Part shown: piece by piece, positions 1 to 9,559 of the stretch
Layout: each line of letters begins with the position of its first letter
Position numbering within the stretch: the first letter of the stretch is position 1
From: Lumbricus terrestris
Taxonomy: Eukaryota; Annelida; Clitellata; Crassiclitellata; Lumbricidae
Assembly (NCBI GenBank): GCA_949752735.1
Contig: OX457042.1
Coordinates: 34,163,289 to 34,227,288 of the forward strand
Direction: 5' to 3'
DNA length: 64,000 nucleotides
Notes under the pieces: generated by a model
Seen by the model: only the letters and a program-made list of their open reading frames with translations
What the model was told of the DNA's origin: nothing
Database searches by the model: none
Position numbers and translations under genes: made by a program

Positions 1-354
1 GGCAGGCTACTGCTATTATTACCTTCTGCACATCATCTTGTTGGGTTCTCAAATACTAATTAGCCCTCCCTCTACTCAGAAGAGATCGTCAGAAAAAAAG
101 GCCGATCACATGACGTCGTCGGTAGCTCAGCGTTTGCTTCTGTCCTCCCAAGAAACCCGAATTCCCCCACCCCTAAGCAGTGGGACTATAGTTTTCTTGT
201 CACAAAAATAAAACAACACAAAACAACAAAGCCAATGGTGCGGTCATTCATTGCAGGATTTGCAGCTGCATACGATTTGTTCATTGGATACAAGCGACTT
301 GTCAAACACAAAAAAAGAGATTTAAGAAAATCAGCAGTGTTTTGAATTCCGCAA
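1..354. other. 3' flank of P450 copy 1
   Basis: No coding signal was seen. The stretch lies just downstream of the stop codon of P450 copy 1, which runs on the minus strand. It resembles the flank below copy 2 (about 26840-27130), including a shared word around CCTAAGCAG and an A-rich AATAAA-containing run. This supports a duplication unit that extends past the last exon. Confidence 0.6.
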
Positions 355-596
355 TTATAATTTTCTTCTCGGAATCAATCTCACTTCGAAGTCCGATGGA
401 TGCATGGTCACCGCCGCTATTTCCTTAACTTCTATTGAATCCTGGTCATCAGGTGGACGAATATCGAAACGCTGGACGAGACTGGTGAGGAATAGAAACA
501 GTTCCTGCCGTCCAAGGATCTCTCCGGGACAGGAACGCTTTCCTAAACAGACCAACCGACCACCACAATAACAAGTAACAGCGCAACATAATTGTT

Positions 597-792
597 ATTA
601 TACAATCCGTCCATTCATCCATCAATCCACCAATTCACTCAAGCACCCACCCATCAATCCATTGAACTATCCACTCGTCCGTCCACCGTACGTCCATCCA
701 TCAATCTATCCATCGTCCCAGTCAGTTACCCATCTTTCCTTCTTCCAACCAACCATTTATCCAACCATTTATCCATCCATCCATACATGCAT
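597..792. repeat. Imperfect CATC/CATT microsatellite in intron 4 of copy 1
   Basis: Degenerate tetranucleotide tract between exons 5 and 4. Copies 2 (27371-27660) and 3 (43880-44240) carry a comparable tract in the same intron. The two ORFs called here only translate the repeat. Confidence 0.8.
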
Positions 793-1320
793 GCATGCAC
801 ACACATACAGACTCATGATAATCCAATTCATACCGAGTCCAAATGGGAGAAGTTTCTCGCTCCCGATGATGTGGTTGTCTTTGTCGAGGAATCTTTCTGG
901 ATCAAAGTTCTTCGGATCTTTCCAGGTCACCGGATCCATGTGTGAGCTGTAGATGTTCGCAATAACCTAAAAATAACTACAGTCGTTTAGTTAGCCTACA
1001 CGGTGAATTTCGGAGCAGCATTTAGCAACCAAAACATTAGTTGCAGTAAATTATTGGCCGCTGTTGAAAACTTCAAGGTGCAAAGCATGTGGATCAGCAA
1101 AAAGCTTTTGTCAGCATCTTCATCTCACTCATGGCGTTCTGCTGAACCCCTTGATCATTTTGCTCTTATTTTGACTAAGGCTGCCTCGAGAGTTAGCTGT
1201 TGTTGATCCCTCCATTTAGAATGACCTCCATTCATCTCTATGGGCTTAACTATTGACTTTTCCACATCGGTGACCAGTTCTTTATATATACATATATATA
1301 GTTATAAATATATATATATA

Positions 1321-1500
1321 CAGGGTGGTCCAAAACATGTATCACCGGCTAAAACGCGATATCTTCGCCAAATGTTTTTGCAAAAATTTTCCAATTTGCA
1401 GTGGAATGAATTTCCAACAATCCGTGGAAGTTTCCTTTTAAACTTTTCGTGTTTGCAGAAGTTACAGCTGTTTAAACATTCAATCGTTTTTTGACTCGAA
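1321..1500. mobile_element. Possible mariner/Tc1-like terminal fragment
   Basis: Begins TACAGGGTGGTCC after a TA run, resembling the termini seen at 15143 and 43722 and the general CAGGGTG form of mariner-like ends. No transposase and no second terminus were found, so this is tentative. Confidence 0.25.
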
Positions 1501-1555
1501 AGTCAATCGCAGGACACCAGCTTATTCGCGAGCGCATCACACAAATTAACTCTTT
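1498..1555 (-). mobile_element. CR1-type LINE 3' tail fragment
   Basis: Short stretch around CACCAGCTTATTCGCGAGCG that matches, in reverse complement, the 3' tail of the intact LINE ending near 12878. A similar tail at 29148-29215 sits in the same intron of P450 copy 2, so the insertion may predate the duplication of copies 1 and 2. Confidence 0.55.
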
Positions 1556-1584
1556 CCCGCAGGAATTGTTTTGATACCTATCCT

Positions 1585-2023
1585 GGGTGTCCGGACAATT
1601 CGTCGCCGGACAATTCGTCGCGGACAATTCGTCGCGGACAATTCGTCGCGGACAATTCGTCGCGGACAATTCGTCGCGGACAATTCGTCGCCGGACAATT
1701 GGGAGCGGACAATTGGGAGCGGACAATTCGGACCGGAAATTGTGAGCCACTAAGAGGCGCTTACGGCGATCAAACTTTCATTCGTTTAAGCCTATTTTTT
1801 CTTGTGAATGGCAAACAATCCTGTGAAGTAAATGTTAGGGTTAGGGATACTGGTTAGGGTTAGGTTTAATATTAACCCGAATTGTCCGCTCCCAATTGTC
1901 CGCTCCCAATTGTCCGGTGACGAATTGTCCGCGACGAATTGTCCGCGACGAATTGTCCGGCGACGAATTGTCCGCGACGAATTGTCCGCGACGAATTGTC
2001 CGGCGACGAATTGTCCGGGAACC
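1585..2023. mobile_element. Foldback element A with GGACAATT arms
   Basis: A 439-bp inverted-repeat element in intron 3 of P450 copy 1. The left arm (about 1585-1737) is a tandem array of a 14-15 bp unit GGACAATTCGTCGC followed by two units GGACAATTGGGAGC. The right arm (about 1876-2023) is its reverse complement with the same change of unit in mirror order. The word CCTATCCT lies on both sides (1577-1584 and 2024-2031), a likely 7-8 bp target duplication. The outer ends read GGGTGTCCGG on the left and GGTTCCCGG on the right, as reverse complement. The loop has several TTAGGG words near 1831-1867. There is no transposase, so it is non-autonomous. Its superfamily is unknown; hAT, Merlin and P all make duplications of about 8 bp. 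Confidence 0.8.
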
Positions 2024-3312
2024 CCTATCCTGTTAATTGGGTTACGGGTGACCCGGTCCGGCGGCTTTGCGTTAACCACAACCACAATTGGTGGGTTGAT
2101 GGATGAATGGACGAATGCATTTTGTTCGACACGTAGCCTACATGGTTTGGGTGAGTGTCTGAAGACATCTATAAAAAAATTATTTTGTATTTAATACAAT
2201 CATATCTACCATTGACCCTTTTGGAATGAAGTATCCAAGCAATTCGGTATCATTGCATGTAGTATGAGGTGTTACAATGGGGGATACTGTACGTCGTCTC
2301 AACAATTCCAAGATCACAGCCTCTGCATAAGGCAGGTGAGGTTTGTCATCGAGATTAGGAAATCTATTTTCTGGTACCACGTCATCAATCTCCCTCTGAA
2401 GACGAGTCTGAATCTTCATATTGTTGGCCAATTCCACCATTCCCCACAGCAACACTGAAGACACGGTTTCCAAGCTTCCAAGACACAGATCTCTCACGAT
2501 GTAGGCGAGGTCTTGATGATTGTAATCAGAACCAACGATTTCCAAGAATCTGCTCACGAATGTAGGTTCGCTTTGATCCGCTTTGCTGGCTTCAATTCCT
2601 TCTTCTACGGCTCTCATTAAATTTCTATTGCCCTCGGACAAAGCTTTAATCTTCTTTCGATAATTGGGCAGAAATCTTAAGAGGGGAGCCATGGACAAAG
2701 CAATGTTTAAGTTATCCACGAATTCTGTGGAACTATGTAGCAATGTTTTTAGGGTTTTCTTAACGGATATAAATTCTTCACAAAGGAGAATGCTCAAAAC
2801 AACATTGGATGTCGAAAAGACAGTCATAAATTTTGGATCGAAAGATTGTCCATTGGTCTTCACAATTTCTTCAATCATTGATTCCACTTCTTGAAGTATT
2901 CTAGTTTCAGAAACTCTATTGTCTCCCAATCCAAATTCTTTCAGTATTGATAAACAAATCTTGTGGTTCTTCTTAAAATTCTCGTCGTATCTCGCGAGTA
3001 TAATACCTGGAAATAAGCGAATATTGATTGAAAGCAGTTTATTGTCTGTCCGCCGTAACATTCAAAATCCGCACACCTTGATAAGAATCAGATACGCAAA
3101 TCTTGCTGCTGAAGTCAAAAGAGCAAACTAAAACAATCATATCAGGTTTTTCTCATTTTCAAGTCGGTTGATCGATTCACAATGATAGAGCATGAATGTG
3201 GTGACTGCATGAGTTGATTGAAATTGACTTCTAGCTTAATAAAGGAAATTCGAAAACCAAAGAGATGCAACTAGACACTGCGAAAAACCTCGCATTAATC
3301 CACTTCTTTGCT

Positions 3313-3775
3313 TCGAAACACTCCAACAAAATCCAATATGCCCCCAACAGATGGGGGTTAGCAATATTATTGTTGTTGGTGAATCAAATGTTTTAAATCT
3401 AAATGCCACGGGGTGTACACCTGCGCTGCAGCATGCATCTCTAACACAGCAAATGTGGCGGGATCCGCTGCGGAACAAGCCGCCGTACGAAAAAATCGAG
3501 AAGAACGTGGGGCTGCCATCTTTACACCTCTTTGTTCCCATTGCGCTGGAAACACTCGGCCCCATCAACTCTGCCGGGTTCAGTTTCATCGCGAGGTTGG
3601 CCAACGTCTCTCGGTTGTTTCTGGAGAGCCGCGAGAAGCGACTTTTCTCTTCCAGCTCATTTCCATCTGCATTCAGCGCTACAATGCCATCGCTTTTCGT
3701 GGTACTTTTAATAATGTTGCGGAGGACGAGGCCTGAATTTCTAAACACTCCAAAACAGCTCCAAGCATAATTTTT
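3313..3775 (+). mobile_element. 5'-truncated LINE C-terminal fragment 1
   Basis: Two plus-strand frames together resemble the C-terminal tail of a non-LTR retrotransposon polyprotein: a FVPIALETLGP segment in one frame and a SIQRYNA-like segment (ICIQRYNAIAFRGTF) in another, so a frameshift lies between them. Similar tails follow at 3840 and 4260. It lies in intron 2 of P450 copy 1. Confidence 0.6.
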
Positions 3776-3837
3776 TTTGGAAATCCCGAGGGATCCTATA
3801 GGTACTCCGGGTAAAAATAATAATAATAAAAACCATT

Positions 3838-4045
3838 CCGGCCACCCACGACTTCGTCCCCGTAGTCATAGACTCGCTGGGCCCCGCCAACCGGACAGGA
3901 CGCGAATTCTTGATTGAGTTGGGGTGTCGCATGACCGCCGTTTCTGAAGACCCTCGTGAGACTGTGCACTTGTTCCAGCGCTTACCTGTATGCGCTGAAA
4001 GATTCAACGCCATAGCGTTCAGGGTTACGTTCACACCATCAACCT
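3838..4045 (+). mobile_element. 5'-truncated LINE C-terminal fragment 2
   Basis: The plus frame reads HDFVPVVIDSLGP, then ELGCRMTAVSEDPRET and a final RFNAIAFRVTF, the same tail domain as the fragment just upstream. It is preceded by a short AATAATAAT run that may be the 3' tail of the previous copy. Confidence 0.6.
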
Positions 4046-4229
4046 GGGTCGACGACGACCAACCATAGGCCTACTAACAATAAATGCATTATACATTAGA
4101 TTAAGTATGTAATTGTGGAAAAACAATTAGCACATTATGCTAGTGTTTTGCCAGGTGTTCAATGTTTATCATTCACAGCCAGTTGGTGTTGCACAGTTTG
4201 AATTGGAAATAAATGATGGTTTTGAGATA

Positions 4230-4451
4230 ATAATTAATAATAATAATAATAATAATATCAAGCTTCTTATTCCAACGCATTTCCATGAGTCCATGACTAT
4301 ACAACGTTTTAATGCTGTGGCTTTCACAGGGGCTTTTATTAAGCCCTTAATTGACATGGATGAGGGTGGTTGGACTCGCCCAAATGCACACAGCTTTTGC
4401 ACTGTTTGACTGCTTGCGATATTTGTTGAAACAATAAAGAAGATTATAATG

Positions 4452-4534
<83 letters not shown>
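4230..4534 (+). mobile_element. LINE tail fragment 3 ending in a long TAA repeat
   Basis: A short coding remnant SMTIQRFNAVAFTGAF is followed by noncoding DNA, an AATAAA and then a (TAA)n run of about 90 bp at 4445-4534. It looks like the 3' end of the same LINE type as the two preceding fragments. TAA-type tails are known in some non-LTR clades; the clade here is not established. Confidence 0.6.
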
Positions 4535-5139
4535 CTTGTTGTATAATTTTATATTGTCTGTAATATTCTAAGGAACCGAGTTACATACTGGAGGAAATTG
4601 AAACTAATTCGCACAAATTATCAATCCATTCGCACGTGAAGTAGGCCTATAGGCCTAAGTTGAATTCACGAGACACTATGCTTGCGATAAATAAATAATA
4701 CTGGCTTGCGCTCCTATTTTCACTATAGGTGCAGAACAAACCTCTTAGATCGGGATTGGTTACATTCTTTTCTTCCCAAAACTCAAATCTGTCTGCAAAA
4801 AGTCTCCGATTGTTTAAGAAACGATTCCGTTATCGCCTTCTTGTCATTTAATATAATTGCCAGCTTATAACAAATCATTATAGTTAGAATGACGAAAATT
4901 ATAAATTTGCATCAGTTGCAGATAAGATAAGGCTAGATTAGATTAAATAAGAATATCTTTTTATATGACCAATTTCAACCCGAACTTTGGTGGTATACGG
5001 ACATTGTAGTGAGACACATAATCCACCGAGTTAAACCTAATCACAACAGTAAAAATAATCTTGAGACAATTAGGGTATCCGTGCATGCTAGCACATCCCT
5101 TTTCAAAGTAGGATAGACTGGTGTCAGTCGCCCTGATCA

Positions 5140-5750
5140 TTCATTCATTCATTCATTTCCAGACTTCAAATAGCGTTCCTTCAGGTAATCCACTCAGAGG
5201 CGCTCCCAGTCCAACCACTCAGAGGCGCTCCCAGTCCAACCACGGCGAAACAAACAAGTTTTGAGGGGCCAGTAAAACACTTACGAATCAACCGTAGGTA
5301 ACAGGCGCATCTCCATCGGGAGACTATTCCAGACAGGTGGACCTACAACTGAGAAAGTACGACGCTGACAGGTTGAAGTTTCAACACGCGGGACCAAAAG
5401 CTTCCCGCTAGAGGCAGAGCGAAGGCTCTGCGAGCCAGGACAACAGATACTGGACAGCAGAGCTCAAAAAGATAAGTCGGAGCACAGCCAAGGAGACAAC
5501 GCCAAACCAGTGACGCAATTCTGTATTCGATTCGCTGTGATATAGGGAGCCAGTGTAGAGTGTCAGGCATGAAAGACGAGTATTCGCCCAATTAGCCGGG
5601 CTGCAGATCGAAGAACACGGTCTAGTCGGGAGACCAATAACAGACTCAAACCAACCAGAATAGAGCAACAGCAAGCGGCTGGTGACAAAAGCATGGACAA
5701 GGGTAGCAGCAGAATCCTGCGATAGGGAGCGATCGATCAATTAAACACAC
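5140..5750 (-). mobile_element. CR1/L2-like LINE 3' fragment
   Basis: Minus-strand frames contain LSQDSAATLVHAFVTSRL, then HWLPISQRIEYRIASLVW, and end near WNSLPMEMRLLP, a common C-terminal pattern of reverse transcriptase LINEs. The frames are shifted, so the copy is dead. Its 3' tail includes GGGAGCGCCTCTGAGTGG, partly duplicated, and ends in (GAAT)n at about 5140-5156. That tail word also ends the SINE copies at 22147, 47428 and 53744. Confidence 0.75.
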
Positions 5751-5759
5751 AAGGCTGGG

Positions 5760-6440
5760 GATGCGTATAGTAGCCTGACCTCACAAGTTTTGTGGCCATC
5801 GGTGACGAAGATACATGTGGGTTTGAACACTTTAATGCACAGGAATTTTATTGCTTATGAAAAGTTGTGATCGTTGCTCCGAAGTATTTTTGTGATCTAT
5901 TATTAATCTTCGCACATCTAGGCCACTTTGTTGGGTCCTCTTAGATCCTCTGACCGCCTTGGCCTTTTTTGTCTGTCTCCTGTGTCCGGACTACAATGGC
6001 GGAATCACGATCCTTTGCCAGCACAGGCCACCCGTGGAATGATCCTTTCCTCGGAGTGATAATTGCTTGGAGGAATGATAGTCTGTATCAAAGCTATTTA
6101 TTACAATTCTCGTACTGCTTTCCCCTATACATGACCTCTATCGATTTTCTCGGGTAACGTTTCTTCATCTTCTCTCAGCTCAATTCCAGTTTTGCAGGAG
6201 TTCCCACACTGGGATTGTTTATGAATGGTCTCTGAGATGGCGCTACATAAATGACCAAATACAATGCAATGTGGTGCTCCGCCTGACGATAGAGGGAAGA
6301 GGATGTAAGTTAAATGAATGACATAATTATGGAAGATCCAAAAAAGACAAAATGCAGACCAAGTTTACGCTGGACATCTAATATAAAAGGGGACGAATAG
6401 TTTCGAGTTAAGTAAAAATCACTCATTACTATAAGTCGCC
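5760..6440. other. Intron 1 of P450 copy 1, no feature seen
   Basis: Unique-looking sequence between the LINE fragment and a low-complexity block. No exon, RNA or repeat could be supported. Confidence 0.5.
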
Positions 6441-6446
6441 ACTAAA

Positions 6447-6625
6447 ATGTCAACCAATGAGATGGCGATGATGGTGATGGCAGTGTTGGATGGCAGTGAT
6501 AACGATGACGATGACGACGACGACGGTTGTGGTGTGGTATTGGTGGGTGTGGGGTGGTGGTGGCGTCGGGGTGGATGTGGTGGTGGTAGTGGTGGTGGTG
6601 GTGAAGGTAGTGGTGGACATGCGCG
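6447..6625. repeat. GAT/GGT-rich low-complexity block
   Basis: Runs of GATGAC and GGTGGT units in intron 1 of P450 copy 1, just beyond exon 1. The ORF across it is Asp-rich and then Gly-rich and is only translated repeat. Confidence 0.8.
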
Positions 6626-7044
6626 ACGATGAACGAATGTTGAACGCGAATTGAAATTTTCCTACCTTCCTCCCATTTTACATGAAATCACAGGTCCAAG
6701 CTTTTCGGTATATCTCATCAAGATTTCCGGAAGAGAGCCTAATCCTTCTCTAATAATTGAGATGATTAGTGATGTCGCTGATACTGAGGGCGGGTAACGC
6801 TTGCCATCATTGTTGGATCCGATTCTTTTGATCAACACAGCTATAAGGATGATTCCAGTCGCTGCAACCGTTGCCAAGACAGCAGACATCTCGCTACCGT
6901 CAAACATCTGAAAGACAAAAATGTGAATATGGTCGTGAGTGCTAGAATATTTTCAAATAACCTGGCGTAGTAAAGTTCCTCAAAATAATGACTAATTAAA
7001 CATATCAGGAGTCACTCGATCAATTAGTGAATGAGCAATCAACT

Positions 7045-7165
7045 ACCCGACTATTTATCTATCTGTCTGTCTGTTTGTCTGTTTATCTGTCTGTCTTTTG
7101 TCTTTTGTATGTCTGTCTTCTGTTTGTCTGTCTGCCTCTCTGTCTATCAATCCAACCTTTTGTAT
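7045..7165. repeat. TCTG/TCTA tract upstream of P450 copy 1
   Basis: Imperfect tetranucleotide tract about 140 bp upstream of the copy 1 ATG. Copies 2 and 3 have the same kind of tract in the matching place (35815-35990 and 48910-49575). Confidence 0.8.
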
Positions 7166-8929
7166 GTCTGTACAACTATTTTTCTAGTTTGAACCCTTCT
7201 CAGAGTTGACATGTCACCCCTCTAGCCACTATGACATCGCCCTGCAGGATTCAACACAATCTATCTATACAAAGAAGAAAATGCAACCATGTAACCATAT
7301 ATATTTCACAGAAACTTCTGATTTACGCGAAAGATCGTTCCCATATTTTCACGAATACTTCTTAGCACCCGAGAAAAAACATACGGGGGTTCGCGATCCC
7401 AAAATCTTACCACTTCCCGTCTTATGAACATTTTAAATTTCGATGCGATAGGTAACGCTGCGAATAAGACGCCATTTAGTCACTAAACTCTCGACGTCAT
7501 TTTTCCAGCTCATTTCATTTCGTGACATCTGACCGAAGACCAGAGGCACGTAAAGTAAAACACTAATTAACACGCAATTGAAGCGCATAATTAATTATGA
7601 ACGGATGCTTCCAGAGTGATGGAAACTAATATTATAATAATTAATATCGAATCGTATCTGAACGTTTATTAAGCGCCTCTTTCAACGTCAACTATTCAGT
7701 GCAGAAACGCAGAGGATTCACAATAATAATAGAAGTTATTATACTTTGAAGGATGATCGCACGCAAAGAAAACTGCCACCTGCATACACACACCCCATCC
7801 TGCAAGGGCGAGGGGAGCGATGCTGGAGATGGAATGAACGAACCTCAGAGGGGGTCTTGTGGGTGTGGGTGTGGGTGAGGCCGAGATAACGAATGGGAGG
7901 GTAGGGTGGAGTGGGGCTGGGCGGAGTGGATGGGGACTGGACTGGGATGGAATGGTTGGGTGTGGTGGAAGGTGCAGTAGGCCAAGTTGGGGCTGTGTGG
8001 GGCGGCGTGCGGGCTGGGGTGGGGCCAAGTAGGTGCCGCGATGGAAGGGTGTGGCGTCTGGAGGGCGATAAACCGAAATTTTCCAGGCACGGGTATTTTA
8101 GCTAGTACTGAATAAATAGGCAACAGACAAATACCTTCCTATGATTTTGCTTAAGTAATATTCAGAATTTGACCTGATCGCAACATTATGTGCCGTACTC
8201 GAATGTGGTCTTGCCACTTCTATGCAATGCAGACAGAGTAGATTCTGTGCAGTTCCTGTAATTTGTGCTGAGACTCACCTTTGAGAAAAATTACGTTAGA
8301 ATCCGGTAAAACTTAACGTAGTAGACTAAGTAGAGGAAAAGCTATGATGACCTCCTTACGCCAAAAGAGACACCCATACGTGCGTTTGGAGCTATATGGT
8401 TTGTTTTTTTATCAGGCGACTGCAAACGACGTCAAGCCTGTCCATTTGAATGGAAACCTTACTTAAGGACAGACTACGAAATGATTTGTAGGCCTACAAC
8501 TTGCTTTGTAATGCTATATATGCTGTTTGCCAAGGCTCAGCGCAAATCAACCAAGTGAATATTACATGTACTTTGTGGTTCATTGTGTCTCATTGTTAAT
8601 GAAAATATTGAAGCATAAAATATTGAGGAATCCATAGACCTATCTGCGTAGACCATCGTGGGCCTATTGTCATGCATGTAGTTAAGAAATTACAATACAA
8701 TTGCTAGTTTACCCAAAAGTGTCCCGGTTTTTGATGGCGAGAAAATGGTCACCCTAGCGGCCTAGCCTATCATAATAAAGGTCATATTTAGGCGTCCCCA
8801 GTTCCAAAATGTCGGACTCGATCCCCTGGTTACAGTGAGCGAACTGGTTGATGTATAGTGACACTTCAGATAGATTGCGGTTTTCTGCGCACATCGTTAA
8901 CACTGTCTGTAAAGCAGAGCAATCACGAT
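7166..8929. other. Intergenic stretch with a G/GT-rich block
   Basis: No gene seen. At about 7840-8045 the plus strand is strongly G-rich (GTGGG and GGGGTGG words), which gives spurious Pro-rich ORFs on the minus strand. The remainder is AT-rich DNA without recognisable features. Confidence 0.5.
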
Positions 8930-9179
8930 TCGGAGCGGGAGCTAGTGGACGTACAGTGCGCTCTTCTCTTCATCTTTCCTTAATCTTTCCGTCTCTACAA
9001 TCTGGATAACTTTAACTTTCTTCTGGAACACTCTTCTCCATCCGGTGAGTTCGTTCCATTACTTTTTGCTTCATTTCATCCACGATCCTCCCCATTATTC
9101 ATTCCGCATCATTCATCCTTTGTCTAACTTTTCATCCCATATAGCCAGCCATTTTCCCCTCCATCTTCATAAGCCCAGC

Positions 9180-9528
9180 ATGAATCTGTCAATCATACTC
9201 CTCCTGGTCTCATTAAGGATCCAAACTGCTCACTTTATCCAGTTTCACCCCTCCAGCCTCTCACTGACCTACATACCGTTCTCACCCCGGCATCATAACC
9301 CCGCCCACTTTCTGACCGCTATACAAGAGAATGGTTACATGGCCCACATTCCTCTGCCGTTTTTCTTAGCAATTCGACGCAAAATACAATCTCAGCACCG
9401 TACTCACAATAGTCTATTCTTAATCTTAATTCTACTTTCTGGCGACATACATGCAAATCCGGGCCCAATCAATATGTGTTCCGCCTCTCACTCTCCCCCG
9501 CCTACACCCTATTCTGTTTCTACTACCA

Positions 9529-9559
<31 letters not shown>

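Larger units (their letters stand above)
355..6907 (-). pseudogene. CYP2-like cytochrome P450, copy 1, damaged in exon 2
   Basis: Five minus-strand exons: 6666-6907, 4742-4863, 2210-3006, 834-966 and 355-542. Exon 1 starts with ATG and has a hydrophobic N-terminal anchor and a YPPS hinge. Exon 3 holds helices C to K, with an I-helix GSLETVS and a K-helix ExxR. Exon 4 has the FDPERF motif, and exons 4 and 5 join at [11 protein letters not shown] to make the heme-binding Cys motif. Exon 2 is broken. The AG|G acceptor seen in copy 3 reads AAG here, so splicing would lose one base, and a run of five A (plus strand, about 4797-4801) replaces four in copy 2, adding one base. The first lesion leads to an early stop. 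Exons 1, 3, 4 and 5 remain open. Exon 5 is nearly identical to copy 2. The family oxidises lipophilic substrates at the ER. A sequencing error in the homopolymer is possible but would not explain the acceptor change. Confidence 0.85.

Noticed and set aside
1831..1867. TTAGGG words as a telomere or telomeric insertion
   Set aside because: Only four broken units in the loop of a foldback element; too short for an interstitial telomere claim.
2180..3061. Single-exon P450 starting at the ORF's own first codon
   Set aside because: A CAG acceptor at 3007-3009 and the match to three other copies show the exon begins at 3006, with exons 1 and 2 upstream.
3236..3748. 170-codon minus-strand ORF in intron 2 of copy 1
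   Set aside because: It is antisense to the LINE tail whose motifs lie on the plus strand.
8700..8760. Words GTCCCGGTTTTTGATGGCG and GGTCACCCT resembling a hAT terminus
   Set aside because: No matching second end or target duplication could be found.
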